This document shows, in pieces, positions 1 to 6,119 of a stretch of 8,078 bases of DNA (positions within the stretch are counted from its first letter, which is position 1; each line of letters opens with the position of its first letter). Location: the NCBI GenBank assembly GCA_023250175.1, contig JAHFBD010000094.1, forward strand, positions 1-8,078, read 5' to 3'. A program made the translations under genes and the position numbers. This DNA comes from Candidatus Melainabacteria bacterium (lineage in GTDB: Bacteria > Cyanobacteriota > Vampirovibrionia > 2-02-FULL-35-15). The notes beneath the pieces were generated by a model that was given only the letters and a program-made list of their open reading frames with translations, was not told the DNA's origin and searched no databases.

Positions 1-504
1 TATTGATAAGGTGGAGAGGATACCTTCTCTCAATGGCTTACCAAAAGCCTCATTATTAAAAAAGTTCCCCCATCTTCCAATTGCCTGACCAAGTGGTGCA
101 ACTATAGCTATGATATCCATATAACTATAAAATGATATCTTTCTGATTCTTGCAAACAAAAAAGTAGCTAAGATTGTTCCAAACATGCCACCATGAATGG
201 ATTGTCCGCCTAGCCATATTTTATAAGTCTCATCCAGATGATTTTTATAATAATCCCAACTTAAGAATACAAACCATGCTCTTGCAAAGAAAATACTACA
301 AAATAAAATTAAAATAATTAAATCATTAAAACAATCAAGATTCAAATTACTCTTTTTGATTAGATTTTCAGCAATAAAAAATGAAATTAAAAATGCTATA
401 GCAATAAAAATCCCATACCACCGAATGGTTAATGTGCCTATATGAAAAGCTATTGCTCCAGGTGATGTTAGTGTGAGATGTGGTATGTGAAAATCATTTA
501 GCAT
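1..504 (-). CDS. lgt: Prolipoprotein diacylglyceryl transferase (partial, C-terminus beyond left edge)
   Basis: Lgt is the inner-membrane enzyme that moves diacylglycerol from phosphatidylglycerol to the lipobox cysteine of prolipoproteins, the first step of lipoprotein maturation. The 168 visible residues contain several hydrophobic membrane segments. They also carry the family signatures IHGGMFG (about residues 103-109, with the conserved His104) and GRWGNFFNNEAFG (about 143-155, with the conserved Arg144), matching the GRxGNFxN Lgt signature. The ATG at 502-504 lies inside the end of the upstream phosphoglycosyl transferase gene, an 11-base overlap that suggests translational coupling. Roughly the last third of the protein is outside the window. 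The motifs make the identity nearly certain. Confidence 0.95.
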   Translation of the reverse strand, partial: MLNDFHIPHLTLTSPGAIAFHIGTLTIRWYGIFIAIAFLISFFIAENLIKKSNLNLDCFNDLIILILFCSIFFARAWFVFLSWDYYKNHLDETYKIWLGGQSIHGGMFGTILATFLFARIRKISFYSYMDIIAIVAPLGQAIGRWGNFFNNEAFGKPLREGILSTLSI

Positions 505-1066
505 CGTAGATACCATCTTGTTTAAGTAAAACAAATAAAGTTCTTACTAAGATCTTAAAATCCAGAAACAGTCCCCAATTGTTTGCATACCAACAATCTA
601 ATTCCATCCTTTTTTCATAAGAGAGAGAGTTTCTGCCGTTCACTTGTGTCCATCCAGTTAATCCAGGCTTGACTAAGAGTTTGTCAAAATCACCTTTGGA
701 GAATTTCTCAACTTGTGAAGGCAAAGCAGGTCTTGGGCCTACTATAGACATATCACCAAATAAAACATTTAATAGTTGAGGTGTTTCATCCAGACTTGTT
801 TTTCTTAAAAAATTACCAAGACCAGTAACTCTTGTATCTTTTGAGTCTTGAACTAATGAATTTGGATCAGAGCCTACATACATTGATCTAAATTTTAAAC
901 AAGTAAATTCCTTTCCATTTATTCCTATTCTTTTGTGTAAGTATAAGAGAGGTCCTTTTGAATCAAGTTTAATTAAGATTATAAGAGCAAGCCAGATTGG
1001 CAAGAATGTGGTAATTCCAAGTAAAGAAATAAGAATATCAACAAGTCTTTTAACAAAGGATCTCAT
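494..1066 (-). CDS. Small monotopic phosphoglycosyl transferase (PglC/WcaJ catalytic-domain family)
   Basis: This 190-residue protein has the size of the minimal PglC-type enzymes that transfer a phospho-sugar from a UDP-sugar to undecaprenyl phosphate, the first membrane step of surface glycan or glycoprotein assembly. A hydrophobic re-entrant helix spans about residues 8-33. KFRSM follows near 58-62, then the catalytic Asp-Glu dyad in LDETPQL (Asp93-Glu94) and GPRPA (110-114). The long N-terminal membrane and CoA-binding-like regions of WcaJ/WbaP are absent. Its ATG sits 17 bases inside the end of the epimerase gene and its stop overlaps the lgt start, so all three are probably translated together. 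No clear Shine-Dalgarno is visible. The donor sugar cannot be read from sequence; the upstream epimerase may supply or modify it. Confidence 0.92.
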   Translation of the reverse strand: MRSFVKRLVDILISLLGITTFLPIWLALIILIKLDSKGPLLYLHKRIGINGKEFTCLKFRSMYVGSDPNSLVQDSKDTRVTGLGNFLRKTSLDETPQLLNVLFGDMSIVGPRPALPSQVEKFSKGDFDKLLVKPGLTGWTQVNGRNSLSYEKRMELDCWYANNWGLFLDFKILVRTLFVLLKQDGIYDAK

Positions 1067-1952
1067 AATTTTTTAGCATATCTTTCAAACCAAGTTCTAT
1101 ATTATATTTAGGGCTCCATTGTAGTTTATTTTTAATTTTGGTTATATCTAAATATAATCCTTTCTGCTTTTTATTTAAGTACAGTTCATTGTTTTCTATT
1201 ATTGGTGAAGGTGCCTTTGGGAAATATTTGTATAAGATGTCTAAAATCTCCTTTAAAGAAACTGGTACTCCACTGCCAAGGTTAAAAATTTCATTCTTTA
1301 TAGTAGTTAATGAATTATCATGAATTGTTTTTATAATGACGGAAGCCACATCATTAATATAAATAAAATCACCGGCAAGATTAATATCATTAAAAACAAT
1401 AGGACTTTTTTTATTTTTCAGATTATTTATAAATTTAGCGATTGCTCCAGATTTTCTAAAATCCTGATTACTGCCAAAGATGCTTGAAATTCGAAAGATT
1501 AAATAATCAAATTTGTTATTAATAATTACATTTTCAGCTTGTAGCTTATATTTACCATAGATAGTTGTTGGTTTTGCTTCATGTGATTCTGAAATTGGGC
1601 AAGACTCTGTAGGGCTGTAAACGGCCTGGCTTGAAAGATAAATAATTCTTGGTGTAGCTTTGATTTTTTTTAAACAAGCAATTAAATTTTCTGTACCTGT
1701 AACAGTATTTAGCAATTCTTTCTTTGGATTTTCATTTGCTCTTGCAATATTAGAACCACTAGCAAAATGGCATATAGTGTTAGGGATAAAGTCGCCAAGA
1801 ATCTTTTCTAAATTAGGATTATTTAGCTCAATGCAAACATCTTCTTTTTCACTTCTTCCAATTGATAATACCTTATGCCCTAACTCCTTTAAAGTGTTTT
1901 TTATATTAGAACCAATAAATCCAGTACCACCAGTGATTAATATTTGTTTCAT
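1050..1952 (-). CDS. NAD-dependent epimerase/dehydratase (extended SDR, nucleotide-sugar modifying)
   Basis: This 300-residue extended short-chain dehydrogenase/reductase has an N-terminal NAD(P)-binding Rossmann motif GGTGFIG (residues 8-14). The central Ser108 in SSQAVY and the Tyr132-xxx-Lys136 pair in YGKYK form the usual catalytic triad. The C-terminal half contains the NLGSG segment (NDP-sugar binding region) typical of UDP-sugar 4-epimerases and 4-keto reductases. The likely role is making or altering a nucleotide sugar used by the adjoining phosphoglycosyl transferase. The ATG is 17 bases after the rpiB stop with no strong Shine-Dalgarno, consistent with reinitiation in one operon. 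The exact substrate (UDP-Glc/GlcNAc epimerase, UDP-4-keto-sugar reductase or GDP-sugar enzyme) is not resolved. Confidence 0.9.
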   Translation of the reverse strand: MKQILITGGTGFIGSNIKNTLKELGHKVLSIGRSEKEDVCIELNNPNLEKILGDFIPNTICHFASGSNIARANENPKKELLNTVTGTENLIACLKKIKATPRIIYLSSQAVYSPTESCPISESHEAKPTTIYGKYKLQAENVIINNKFDYLIFRISSIFGSNQDFRKSGAIAKFINNLKNKKSPIVFNDINLAGDFIYINDVASVIIKTIHDNSLTTIKNEIFNLGSGVPVSLKEILDILYKYFPKAPSPIIENNELYLNKKQKGLYLDITKIKNKLQWSPKYNIELGLKDMLKNYEILC

Positions 1953-1969
1953 CTGTTATAAAAATCAAA

Positions 1970-2419
1970 TTATCTTTCCAAATCCCGAATTTCTTGTACA
2001 CGTCTTAAATGTCTACCGCCCTCAAATTTTGTTTCTAACCATGTTTGTACTATATGTTTAGCTATTTCCGGACTTGTAATTCTACCGCCTAAAGCTAATA
2101 TATTTGAGTTATTGTGTTGACGTGCTAACTTTGCTGTTTCTGTATCATAGCAGTGGGCTGCAATGATTCCTTTTATTTTATTTGCTGCAATTGACATTCC
2201 TATTCCAGTACCACAAATAAGAATACCTTTATCCGGGTTCTTGTTTGTTACCAAGGTAGCTAGTGCTTTAGCTATTAGAGGATAGTCTACCGAATCAAGA
2301 GAATTAGTACCAAGATCAGTTATATCGTATCCAAGTTCTTTTAGAAATTCTTTAAGATTTTCTTTCAATTCAAAACCAGCATGATCTGAACCAATAGCGA
2401 TTTTTTTTTCCTGAATCAT
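1970..2419 (-). CDS. rpiB: Ribose-5-phosphate isomerase B
   Basis: RpiB interconverts ribulose-5-phosphate and ribose-5-phosphate in the non-oxidative pentose phosphate pathway. The 149-residue length is normal for the LacAB/RpiB family. The N-terminus reads IAIGSDHAGFELK, with Asp12 and His13 of the substrate pocket. Cys69 lies in ICGTGIGMS, the position of the catalytic base Cys of RpiB enzymes, and His102-Asn103 occur in RQHNNSN. An AGAAGGGGA Shine-Dalgarno-like run lies about 13 bases before the ATG, and a TATAAT box (2453-2458) lies further upstream, just past the HU terminator. It therefore looks like the first gene of the rpiB-epimerase-transferase-lgt run. Placing a pentose enzyme at the head of a glycan operon is not diagnostic of special function. 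Confidence 0.95.
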   Translation of the reverse strand: MIQEKKIAIGSDHAGFELKENLKEFLKELGYDITDLGTNSLDSVDYPLIAKALATLVTNKNPDKGILICGTGIGMSIAANKIKGIIAAHCYDTETAKLARQHNNSNILALGGRITSPEIAKHIVQTWLETKFEGGRHLRRVQEIRDLER

Positions 2420-2452
2420 GTTTTTTAATATTCCCCTTCTTTGACTAAATTA

Positions 2453-2458
2453 ATTATA
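2453..2458 (-). promoter_or_regulatory. Candidate -10 box of rpiB operon
   Basis: A perfect TATAAT on the minus strand lies 33 bases before the rpiB ATG, between the HU terminator and rpiB. The expected start would leave a leader of about 27 bases that includes the AAGGGGA ribosome-binding run. The matching -35 (TTTTAT at 2476-2481, spacer 17) is poor and lies in the T-rich tail of the terminator, so this rests mainly on the -10 and position. Confidence 0.45.
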
Positions 2459-2471
2459 TAAAAATAAACAA

Positions 2472-2511
2472 GAAAATAAAAAGCAGGGTGTTTAAAACTA
2501 AACACCCTGCT
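2472..2511 (-). terminator. Rho-independent terminator of the HU gene
   Basis: A perfect 13-base-pair stem (2482-2494 pairing with 2499-2511) encloses the 4-base loop 2495-2498. On the minus strand it is followed by TTTTATTTTC. The plus-strand side lacks a T-run, so it works for the minus strand. It begins 20 bases after the HU stop codon and separates HU from rpiB. Confidence 0.93.
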
Positions 2512-2530
2512 AATCTAGACTGACCTAGAA

Positions 2531-2905
2531 TTATCTTTTTTTGCTAGACTTGCCTTTTTTTGCTTTTGATTTTGCTTTACCAACTACCATTGCTACTTTT
2601 GGAGCAATTTCTAGTTTTGGAGCTTTACCAGTAGCGACAGCTGCTTTTAATTCTGATCCTGGGGAGAAAGCAGGAGCTTTCTTTGCAGGGATCTTAATTT
2701 TTTGTGTTGGGTTTTGTGGATTGACTCCCATACGAGCTTTTCTGTTGCGTCTTTCGAAGGTTCCGAAACCAACGAATGTTACTTTTTCACCACGAGAAAG
2801 TGCGGCAGAAATATTATAAATAGTGCCTTTTAATGCACGATCTACATCTACCTTTGAGAGACCAGTTGCTTGTGCTACTGCATCTACCAATTCTGATTTA
2901 TTCAT
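2531..2905 (-). CDS. HU-family nucleoid protein with lysine-rich C-terminal tail
   Basis: HU proteins are small dimeric architectural proteins that bind and bend DNA. Residues 1-90 form a standard HU core. It begins MNKSELVDAVAQ, contains FVGFGTFERRNRKARMGVNP (the FGxFxxRxRxxRxGxNP signature of the DNA-binding arm) and ends with a C-terminal helix. Residues 92-124 are an extra tail that ends in a run of Lys, Ser and Ala, resembling the basic tails of mycobacterial HupB or histone H1. The start at 2905 is chosen because AAGGAGG (2913-2919) sits 7 bases before this ATG and the protein then begins where HU normally does; a 10-codon longer frame has no such support. It has its own promoter, a leader of about 150 bases and a strong terminator, so it is monocistronic. 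Confidence 0.95.
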   Translation of the reverse strand: MNKSELVDAVAQATGLSKVDVDRALKGTIYNISAALSRGEKVTFVGFGTFERRNRKARMGVNPQNPTQKIKIPAKKAPAFSPGSELKAAVATGKAPKLEIAPKVAMVVGKAKSKAKKGKSSKKR

Positions 2906-2912
2906 TATAGAG

Positions 2913-2919
2913 CCTCCTT
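2913..2919 (-). promoter_or_regulatory. Shine-Dalgarno of HU gene (decides start)
   Basis: AAGGAGG on the minus strand, 7 bases before the ATG at 2905, is one of the best ribosome-binding sites in the window. It selects this ATG over the in-frame ATG at 2935, which lies upstream of the Shine-Dalgarno itself. Confidence 0.9.
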
Positions 2920-2928
2920 GTTTTTTTT

Positions 2929-2997
2929 GGGCCACCTAGGACCTTCTTCTAATGCTCATTACAAATGGCCCTTAAAAGAAGATTTTGATGGGGTCCT
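2929..2997 (-). other. Interleaved inverted repeats in the HU mRNA leader
   Basis: Three pairs of complementary segments lie in the HU leader: 2929-2934 with 2966-2971 (6 pairs), 2938-2943 with 2992-2997 (6 pairs), and 2945-2950 with 2977-2982 (6 pairs, nested in the second). The first crosses the other two, so the RNA could form a pseudoknot or switch between two folds just upstream of the ribosome-binding site. Function is inference; only the pairing is seen. Confidence 0.4.
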
Positions 2998-3062
2998 TTT
3001 TACTTTTTAAAGACTTCTTTTACGAAAGCCTTTGTTTATCAGGGTTTAACAACCAATGAAGA

Positions 3063-3091
3063 AGTATGACAAACATTTGAAAGTAAGTCAA
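3063..3091 (-). promoter_or_regulatory. Promoter of HU gene
   Basis: On the minus strand, TTGACT (3086-3091) and CATACT (3063-3068) are separated by 17 bases, a good sigma70-type match. Transcription would start near 3056 and give a leader of about 150 bases. A DnaA-box match ends 3 bases upstream of the -35 hexamer. Confidence 0.65.
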
Positions 3092-3094
3092 GAG

Positions 3095-3116
3095 TGTGGA
3101 TAACAATTTATGCACA
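3095..3116. promoter_or_regulatory. Pair of inverted DnaA-box matches between HU and the divergent gene
   Basis: TGTGGATAA at 3095-3103 is the exact reverse complement of the consensus box TTATCCACA. TTATGCACA at 3108-3116 fits TTATNCACA. The two face each other with a 4-base spacer. The first is next to the HU -35 and the second covers where the -35 of the divergent plus-strand promoter would sit. They could mediate DnaA control of both genes. No further box and no AT-rich unwinding array is visible, so an origin is not claimed. Confidence 0.55.
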
Positions 3117-3129
3117 ATAGTTCTAAATC

Positions 3130-3138
3130 TGTTACATT
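3130..3138 (+). promoter_or_regulatory. Candidate extended -10 promoter for the 3145 gene
   Basis: TG at 3130-3131, one base, then TACATT at 3133-3138 fits an extended -10 element. Six bases separate it from the ATG at 3145, so transcription would start at or next to the start codon. No Shine-Dalgarno exists upstream, which agrees with a leaderless mRNA. No good -35 is present. Confidence 0.4.
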
Positions 3139-3144
3139 AGATAC

Positions 3145-3780
3145 ATGCCTAAACTTACTACGAGAAAAGCTTTAGCTAAGCCACTTGGAGAGGTTGTGTT
3201 TTCAGATGGTACGGTTGTTACAGCACAGTGTTATAAAGAAGATGTCCCTTATAAACTTTATAACCAAGGTATTTTTCAGGGGGCGATAGTAAGAATTGAT
3301 AGTTCATACGATGTTTCTTTCTCAGCATTTGGTTTAGTCTCAAAGATTTGTAATACTAGCCTTGACAATATACACAAGCCTTCTGCCCTAGGTTTGAGCT
3401 TTAGTGAACTTGAGCAGCTACAACCCCAAGTATATGAGCTACTTAAGAAGGAGCTTCAAATATGCTTATTTGCTTATAAAGGGGAAGAAACTATAAATCA
3501 TAAGCCAAGTAAACCCATCATGATTCATGACATTGTTTATGAGGTTACAGAAGAAGAGTTCTTAAATCTTACTAGTGATGAAGGGTTATCAAATCTTGTA
3601 AATGTAACTAAAAAACACCAACTAAAACCTGATTTATTAGTTGATTTAATCAGCTTAGCTTATAAATTAAGAGATAAGAACTATGACTATCTTGTAATGG
3701 CTGGAAAAAAACTTTCATTATCATTTTGTGATGAGGTTGAGTTATTAGTTCAGGCTTTGCGCCAACTTTCACCAACCTAA
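3145..3780 (+). CDS. Hypothetical protein, 211 residues, function unknown
   Basis: I do not recognise this protein. It is probably cytosolic: there is no signal peptide, no membrane segment and no obvious catalytic motif. Residues 1-60 read as beta-rich, with a segment VVFSDGTVVTAQ and a hydrophobic, Tyr-rich stretch after it. Residues 80-105 (LSFSELEQLQPQVYELLKKEL) and 160-205 look helical, with Leu-rich repeats of a heptad type. A middle part around 120-150 (IHDIVYEVTEEEFLNL) is acidic. It is transcribed divergently from HU and precedes comF in the same direction with a 71-base gap. The first ATG has no Shine-Dalgarno but has a -10-like box 6 bases before it, so translation may be leaderless. 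Codon use looks like that of its neighbours, and the frame is long and uninterrupted, so it is a real gene. Confidence 0.85.
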   Translation: MPKLTTRKALAKPLGEVVFSDGTVVTAQCYKEDVPYKLYNQGIFQGAIVRIDSSYDVSFSAFGLVSKICNTSLDNIHKPSALGLSFSELEQLQPQVYELLKKELQICLFAYKGEETINHKPSKPIMIHDIVYEVTEEEFLNLTSDEGLSNLVNVTKKHQLKPDLLVDLISLAYKLRDKNYDYLVMAGKKLSLSFCDEVELLVQALRQLSPT

Positions 3781-3851
3781 CACTAAAAGACTTATCAATA
3801 CACCATTTGCCTGATTCACAAATCATTTTATATTCAATAGGCTTTCTATTG

Positions 3852-4514
3852 ATGAAACAATTGCTTATAAAAGCTTTAAATCTGCTTTATGAAAATGCCT
3901 GTTGTATTTGTTCTAATCCTTGTCAAGGATATTCTGTTTGTAAATTTTGTGAAAATAACTTTGTAATAAGAAGTGAAAATTATTTAAAACGAGTTGATGA
4001 TTTTGTTGTACTTAGTTGGGCTTATTATGATGGAAAGCTTAGACAGGGCATTATTAATCTTAAAAACGGTAAAAAAAGACTTGCTAATTATTTTGGGTAT
4101 AAGCTTGTTGAGTTATGGGAAAAGATTCTGGTTCAAATACCCAATAAAAACATTATGGTAATACCAGTACCTTCTCATAAATATAGAATTAAAGAACGAG
4201 GGTATTGCCAATCCTCTTTAATTGCAGGAGTCTTTGCTAAAAAGTTGGGACTTACTTTTTCTGAGGATTTAGTGATTAGACAAAAAGAAACGAAATTTAT
4301 GAATAATCTGATAAATATAAAAGAACGTAAAGAAAATATTGACAATGCATTTAAACTAATTAATCCAATACCAAAAAATATTGAACATATCATTTTAGTG
4401 GATGATATTTTAACTTCTGGTAGTACATTAGGTGAATTAGCAAGAACTATTTATAGAGATTGTTCAGATATTAATTTAATTGGGGTAACTGTTGCATCTG
4501 GAGACAAAAACTAG
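3852..4514 (+). CDS. comF: ComF-family phosphoribosyltransferase-like protein
   Basis: ComF proteins assist uptake of transforming DNA in naturally competent bacteria, probably in the cytosol with ComFA, but the family is also widespread in non-competent species. With the ATG at 3852 the protein has 220 residues, normal for the family. It opens with a short hydrophobic helix and a four-cysteine zinc-finger-like cluster (Cys17/18, Cys20, Cys30, Cys33; CCIC...VCKFC). VIPVPSHKYRIKERGYCQ follows, the usual ComF segment. The phosphoribosyltransferase PRPP loop is at about 180-192 (IILVDDILTSGST). An in-frame TTG at 3807 would add 15 residues unlike other ComF proteins and is rejected. The gene ends 7 bases from the convergent ATPase gene, with no separate terminator seen. 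Confidence 0.92.
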   Translation: MKQLLIKALNLLYENACCICSNPCQGYSVCKFCENNFVIRSENYLKRVDDFVVLSWAYYDGKLRQGIINLKNGKKRLANYFGYKLVELWEKILVQIPNKNIMVIPVPSHKYRIKERGYCQSSLIAGVFAKKLGLTFSEDLVIRQKETKFMNNLINIKERKENIDNAFKLINPIPKNIEHIILVDDILTSGSTLGELARTIYRDCSDINLIGVTVASGDKN

Positions 4515-4521
4515 CCTCATC

Positions 4522-5262
4522 TTATTCTTTTATTATTGCCATGGGCCCTTGTGTTGCACCTTCTCTAAACTGTTTTGCAAAGGGATTAGATGTTGTAAGT
4601 AGTTCATGTGAAGTACCTTCCCAGGCAATCTTTGCGTTATATAAAAGAATAATTCGACTTGAAACCTTTTGTACTAAATCTAAATTATGAGTGACTAAAA
4701 TACTTGATGCATTTAGTTCTTTTTGAAGCTTTAGTATGTAATCCACAATGATTGTTGAAACAATTGGATCTAATCCACTTGTAGGTTCATCATATAAGAT
4801 GACTTCAGGGTTATTTATAACAGCCCGTGCAAAACTTACTCTTTTTTTCATACCACCAGATAGTTCATCTGGCCTTAAGTTTTCTATTCCTGCTAAGCCA
4901 ACTAATCTTAATTTTTCTAAAACTTTATCTTTTAACTGATCATTGGAAGGTCTCTTTTCATTATTGATTAATGGAAATGCAACATTTTCAAAAACAGTCA
5001 TTGAATCAAATAATGCAGCTCCTTGGAAAACCATTCCAATATGATCGGTTTTAAGTATTACTTTGCCTGAGTCTGCATCTTCCAATCCACAGATTAATTT
5101 TAATAAAGTGGATTTTCCCGTTCCTGAGCATCCAATGATTAGCAAGATTTCATTTTTAAAAACTTTAAAATTGACACTATCTAATATTTTTTTACTTCCA
5201 AAAGACTTGCAAAGGTCTACAACTTCTACAATGGGTTCTGATTGTTTGTTAATTGCTGACAC
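4522..5262 (-). CDS. MlaF-like ABC transporter ATPase (orphan)
   Basis: This 246-residue ABC ATPase resembles MlaF/Ttg2A, the cytosolic motor of lipid transport systems that move phospholipid between inner and outer membranes with MlaE permease and MlaD (MCE) protein. Visible motifs are Walker A GCSGTGKST (44-52), Q-loop Gln80 in the MlaF-like MVFQGAALFDSMTVFENVAFP, signature LSGGM (134-138), Walker B VILYDEP (154-160) and H-loop His192 in VTHN. No permease or MCE gene is adjacent, since the next gene downstream is convergent comF. The start is a GTG at 5260-5262, 14 bases inside the end of kdsA, with an in-frame stop immediately upstream that rules out a longer start. The overlap suggests coupling to kdsA. 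An alternative is the ATPase of another MlaE-type (DUF140) permease. Confidence 0.88.
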   Translation of the reverse strand: MSAINKQSEPIVEVVDLCKSFGSKKILDSVNFKVFKNEILLIIGCSGTGKSTLLKLICGLEDADSGKVILKTDHIGMVFQGAALFDSMTVFENVAFPLINNEKRPSNDQLKDKVLEKLRLVGLAGIENLRPDELSGGMKKRVSFARAVINNPEVILYDEPTSGLDPIVSTIIVDYILKLQKELNASSILVTHNLDLVQKVSSRIILLYNAKIAWEGTSHELLTTSNPFAKQFREGATQGPMAIIKE

Positions 5263-6085
5263 TTACAGTATTATGAGTTGCCTCTTTAATCCTAATAGCT
5301 TGTTTTAATAAGCTCTCTACTTTATCAAGTGGGACCATGTTTGGTCCATCACTTAAAGCTACATCGGGGTTAGGGTGAGTCTCCATAAAGATTCCATCAC
5401 ACCCTGCTGCTACTGCAGCTTTTAGTAAACCTGGAATGAATTCTCTTTGTCCTGAAGATGTTGTACCAGCACCACCAGGCAGCTGGACTGAGTGTGTAGA
5501 ATCAAATACTACAGGAATGCCAAGCTTATGAATAATTTCAAATGATCGCATATCTACAACTAAATTATGATAGCCAAATGAAGTGCCTCTTTCAGTAATT
5601 AAAACATTTTCATTTCCTGTTGCATAAGCCTTTTTAGCAATATTTAAAACATCATCAGGAGCTAAAAACTGTCCTTTTTTAATATTTATTACTTTGCCTG
5701 TTTTTGCAGCTTCTATAATGAGATTTGTTTGCCTACATAGAAAAGCAGGTATTTGAATAATATCAAGAATGTCTTTTACTAGCTCGATTTCACTTATTTC
5801 ATGAACATCTGATAAAACAAATACGCCAAATTCTTTTTTTACCTGATTTAATATTTCTAGTCCTTCTTCTATACCATGGCCCCTAAAGCTATCAATAGAT
5901 GTTCTGTTAGCTTTATCATAAGATGACTTAAATATAAAAGGCAGTTTAAGTTTTTCACAAATAGTTTTTAGTTTTTCGGCTGTTCTAAATACAATGTCTT
6001 TGCTTTCTATAACACATGGTCCAGCTATTAGTGGTAAGGTTTTTCCATCTCCCCAGACCGTGTTTTTAAGTTTTACCGTTTTCAT
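5249..6085 (-). CDS. kdsA: 3-deoxy-D-manno-octulosonate 8-phosphate synthase
   Basis: KdsA condenses phosphoenolpyruvate with arabinose-5-phosphate to make Kdo-8-phosphate for the inner core of lipopolysaccharide. The 278-residue length is standard. Family blocks run in order: LIAGPCVIES (19-28), FKSSYDKANRTSIDSFRGHG (52-71), IIQIPAFLCRQT (109-120), KKGQFLAPDD (136-145), TERGTSFGYHNLVVDMRS (164-181), STHSVQLPGG (196-205) and METHPNPDVALSDGP (234-248). Cys24, His198, Glu235 and Asp246 match the four metal ligands of metal-dependent KdsA enzymes such as that of Aquifex; the E. coli metal-free type has Asn at the Cys position. It lies 34 bases after recR and overlaps the ATPase gene. No Shine-Dalgarno precedes the ATG, but TATAAT lies 6 bases upstream, hinting at its own leaderless transcript. 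Confidence 0.97.
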   Translation of the reverse strand: MKTVKLKNTVWGDGKTLPLIAGPCVIESKDIVFRTAEKLKTICEKLKLPFIFKSSYDKANRTSIDSFRGHGIEEGLEILNQVKKEFGVFVLSDVHEISEIELVKDILDIIQIPAFLCRQTNLIIEAAKTGKVINIKKGQFLAPDDVLNIAKKAYATGNENVLITERGTSFGYHNLVVDMRSFEIIHKLGIPVVFDSTHSVQLPGGAGTTSSGQREFIPGLLKAAVAAGCDGIFMETHPNPDVALSDGPNMVPLDKVESLLKQAIRIKEATHNTVSVSN

Positions 6086-6091
6086 ATTAAT

Positions 6092-6097
6092 ATTATA
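6092..6097 (-). promoter_or_regulatory. Perfect -10 box directly before kdsA
   Basis: TATAAT on the minus strand, followed by 6 bases and then the kdsA ATG. A start 7 bases after the box would fall on the A of the ATG, giving a leaderless mRNA. The -35 region (AAGTAA at 17-base spacing) is not recognisable. In an AT-rich gap a chance TATAAT is possible. Confidence 0.35.
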
Positions 6098-6119
6098 TAC
6101 ATTTCAATGCGTTTTTACT

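Noticed and set aside
1660..2061. Plus-strand ORF opposite the epimerase and rpiB
   Set aside because: It is a shadow of two well-supported minus-strand genes, as are the plus-strand frames at 1138, 2541, 4748, 5063, 6418 and 7403 and the minus frame at 4175.
2906..2935. Longer HU start at 2935
   Set aside because: The extra 10 residues precede the normal HU N-terminus and the strong Shine-Dalgarno lies inside them.
2938..3003. Plus-strand terminator
   Set aside because: A stem followed by T-runs exists on the plus strand, but no plus-strand gene lies upstream; the pairing is better read as HU leader structure.
3095..3116. Chromosomal replication origin
   Set aside because: Only two DnaA boxes, no unwinding region, and no dnaA/dnaN neighbours are visible.
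3807..3851. Longer ComF start (TTG at 3807)
   Set aside because: It adds residues not typical of ComF and uses a rare start; the ATG at 3852 gives the usual N-terminus.
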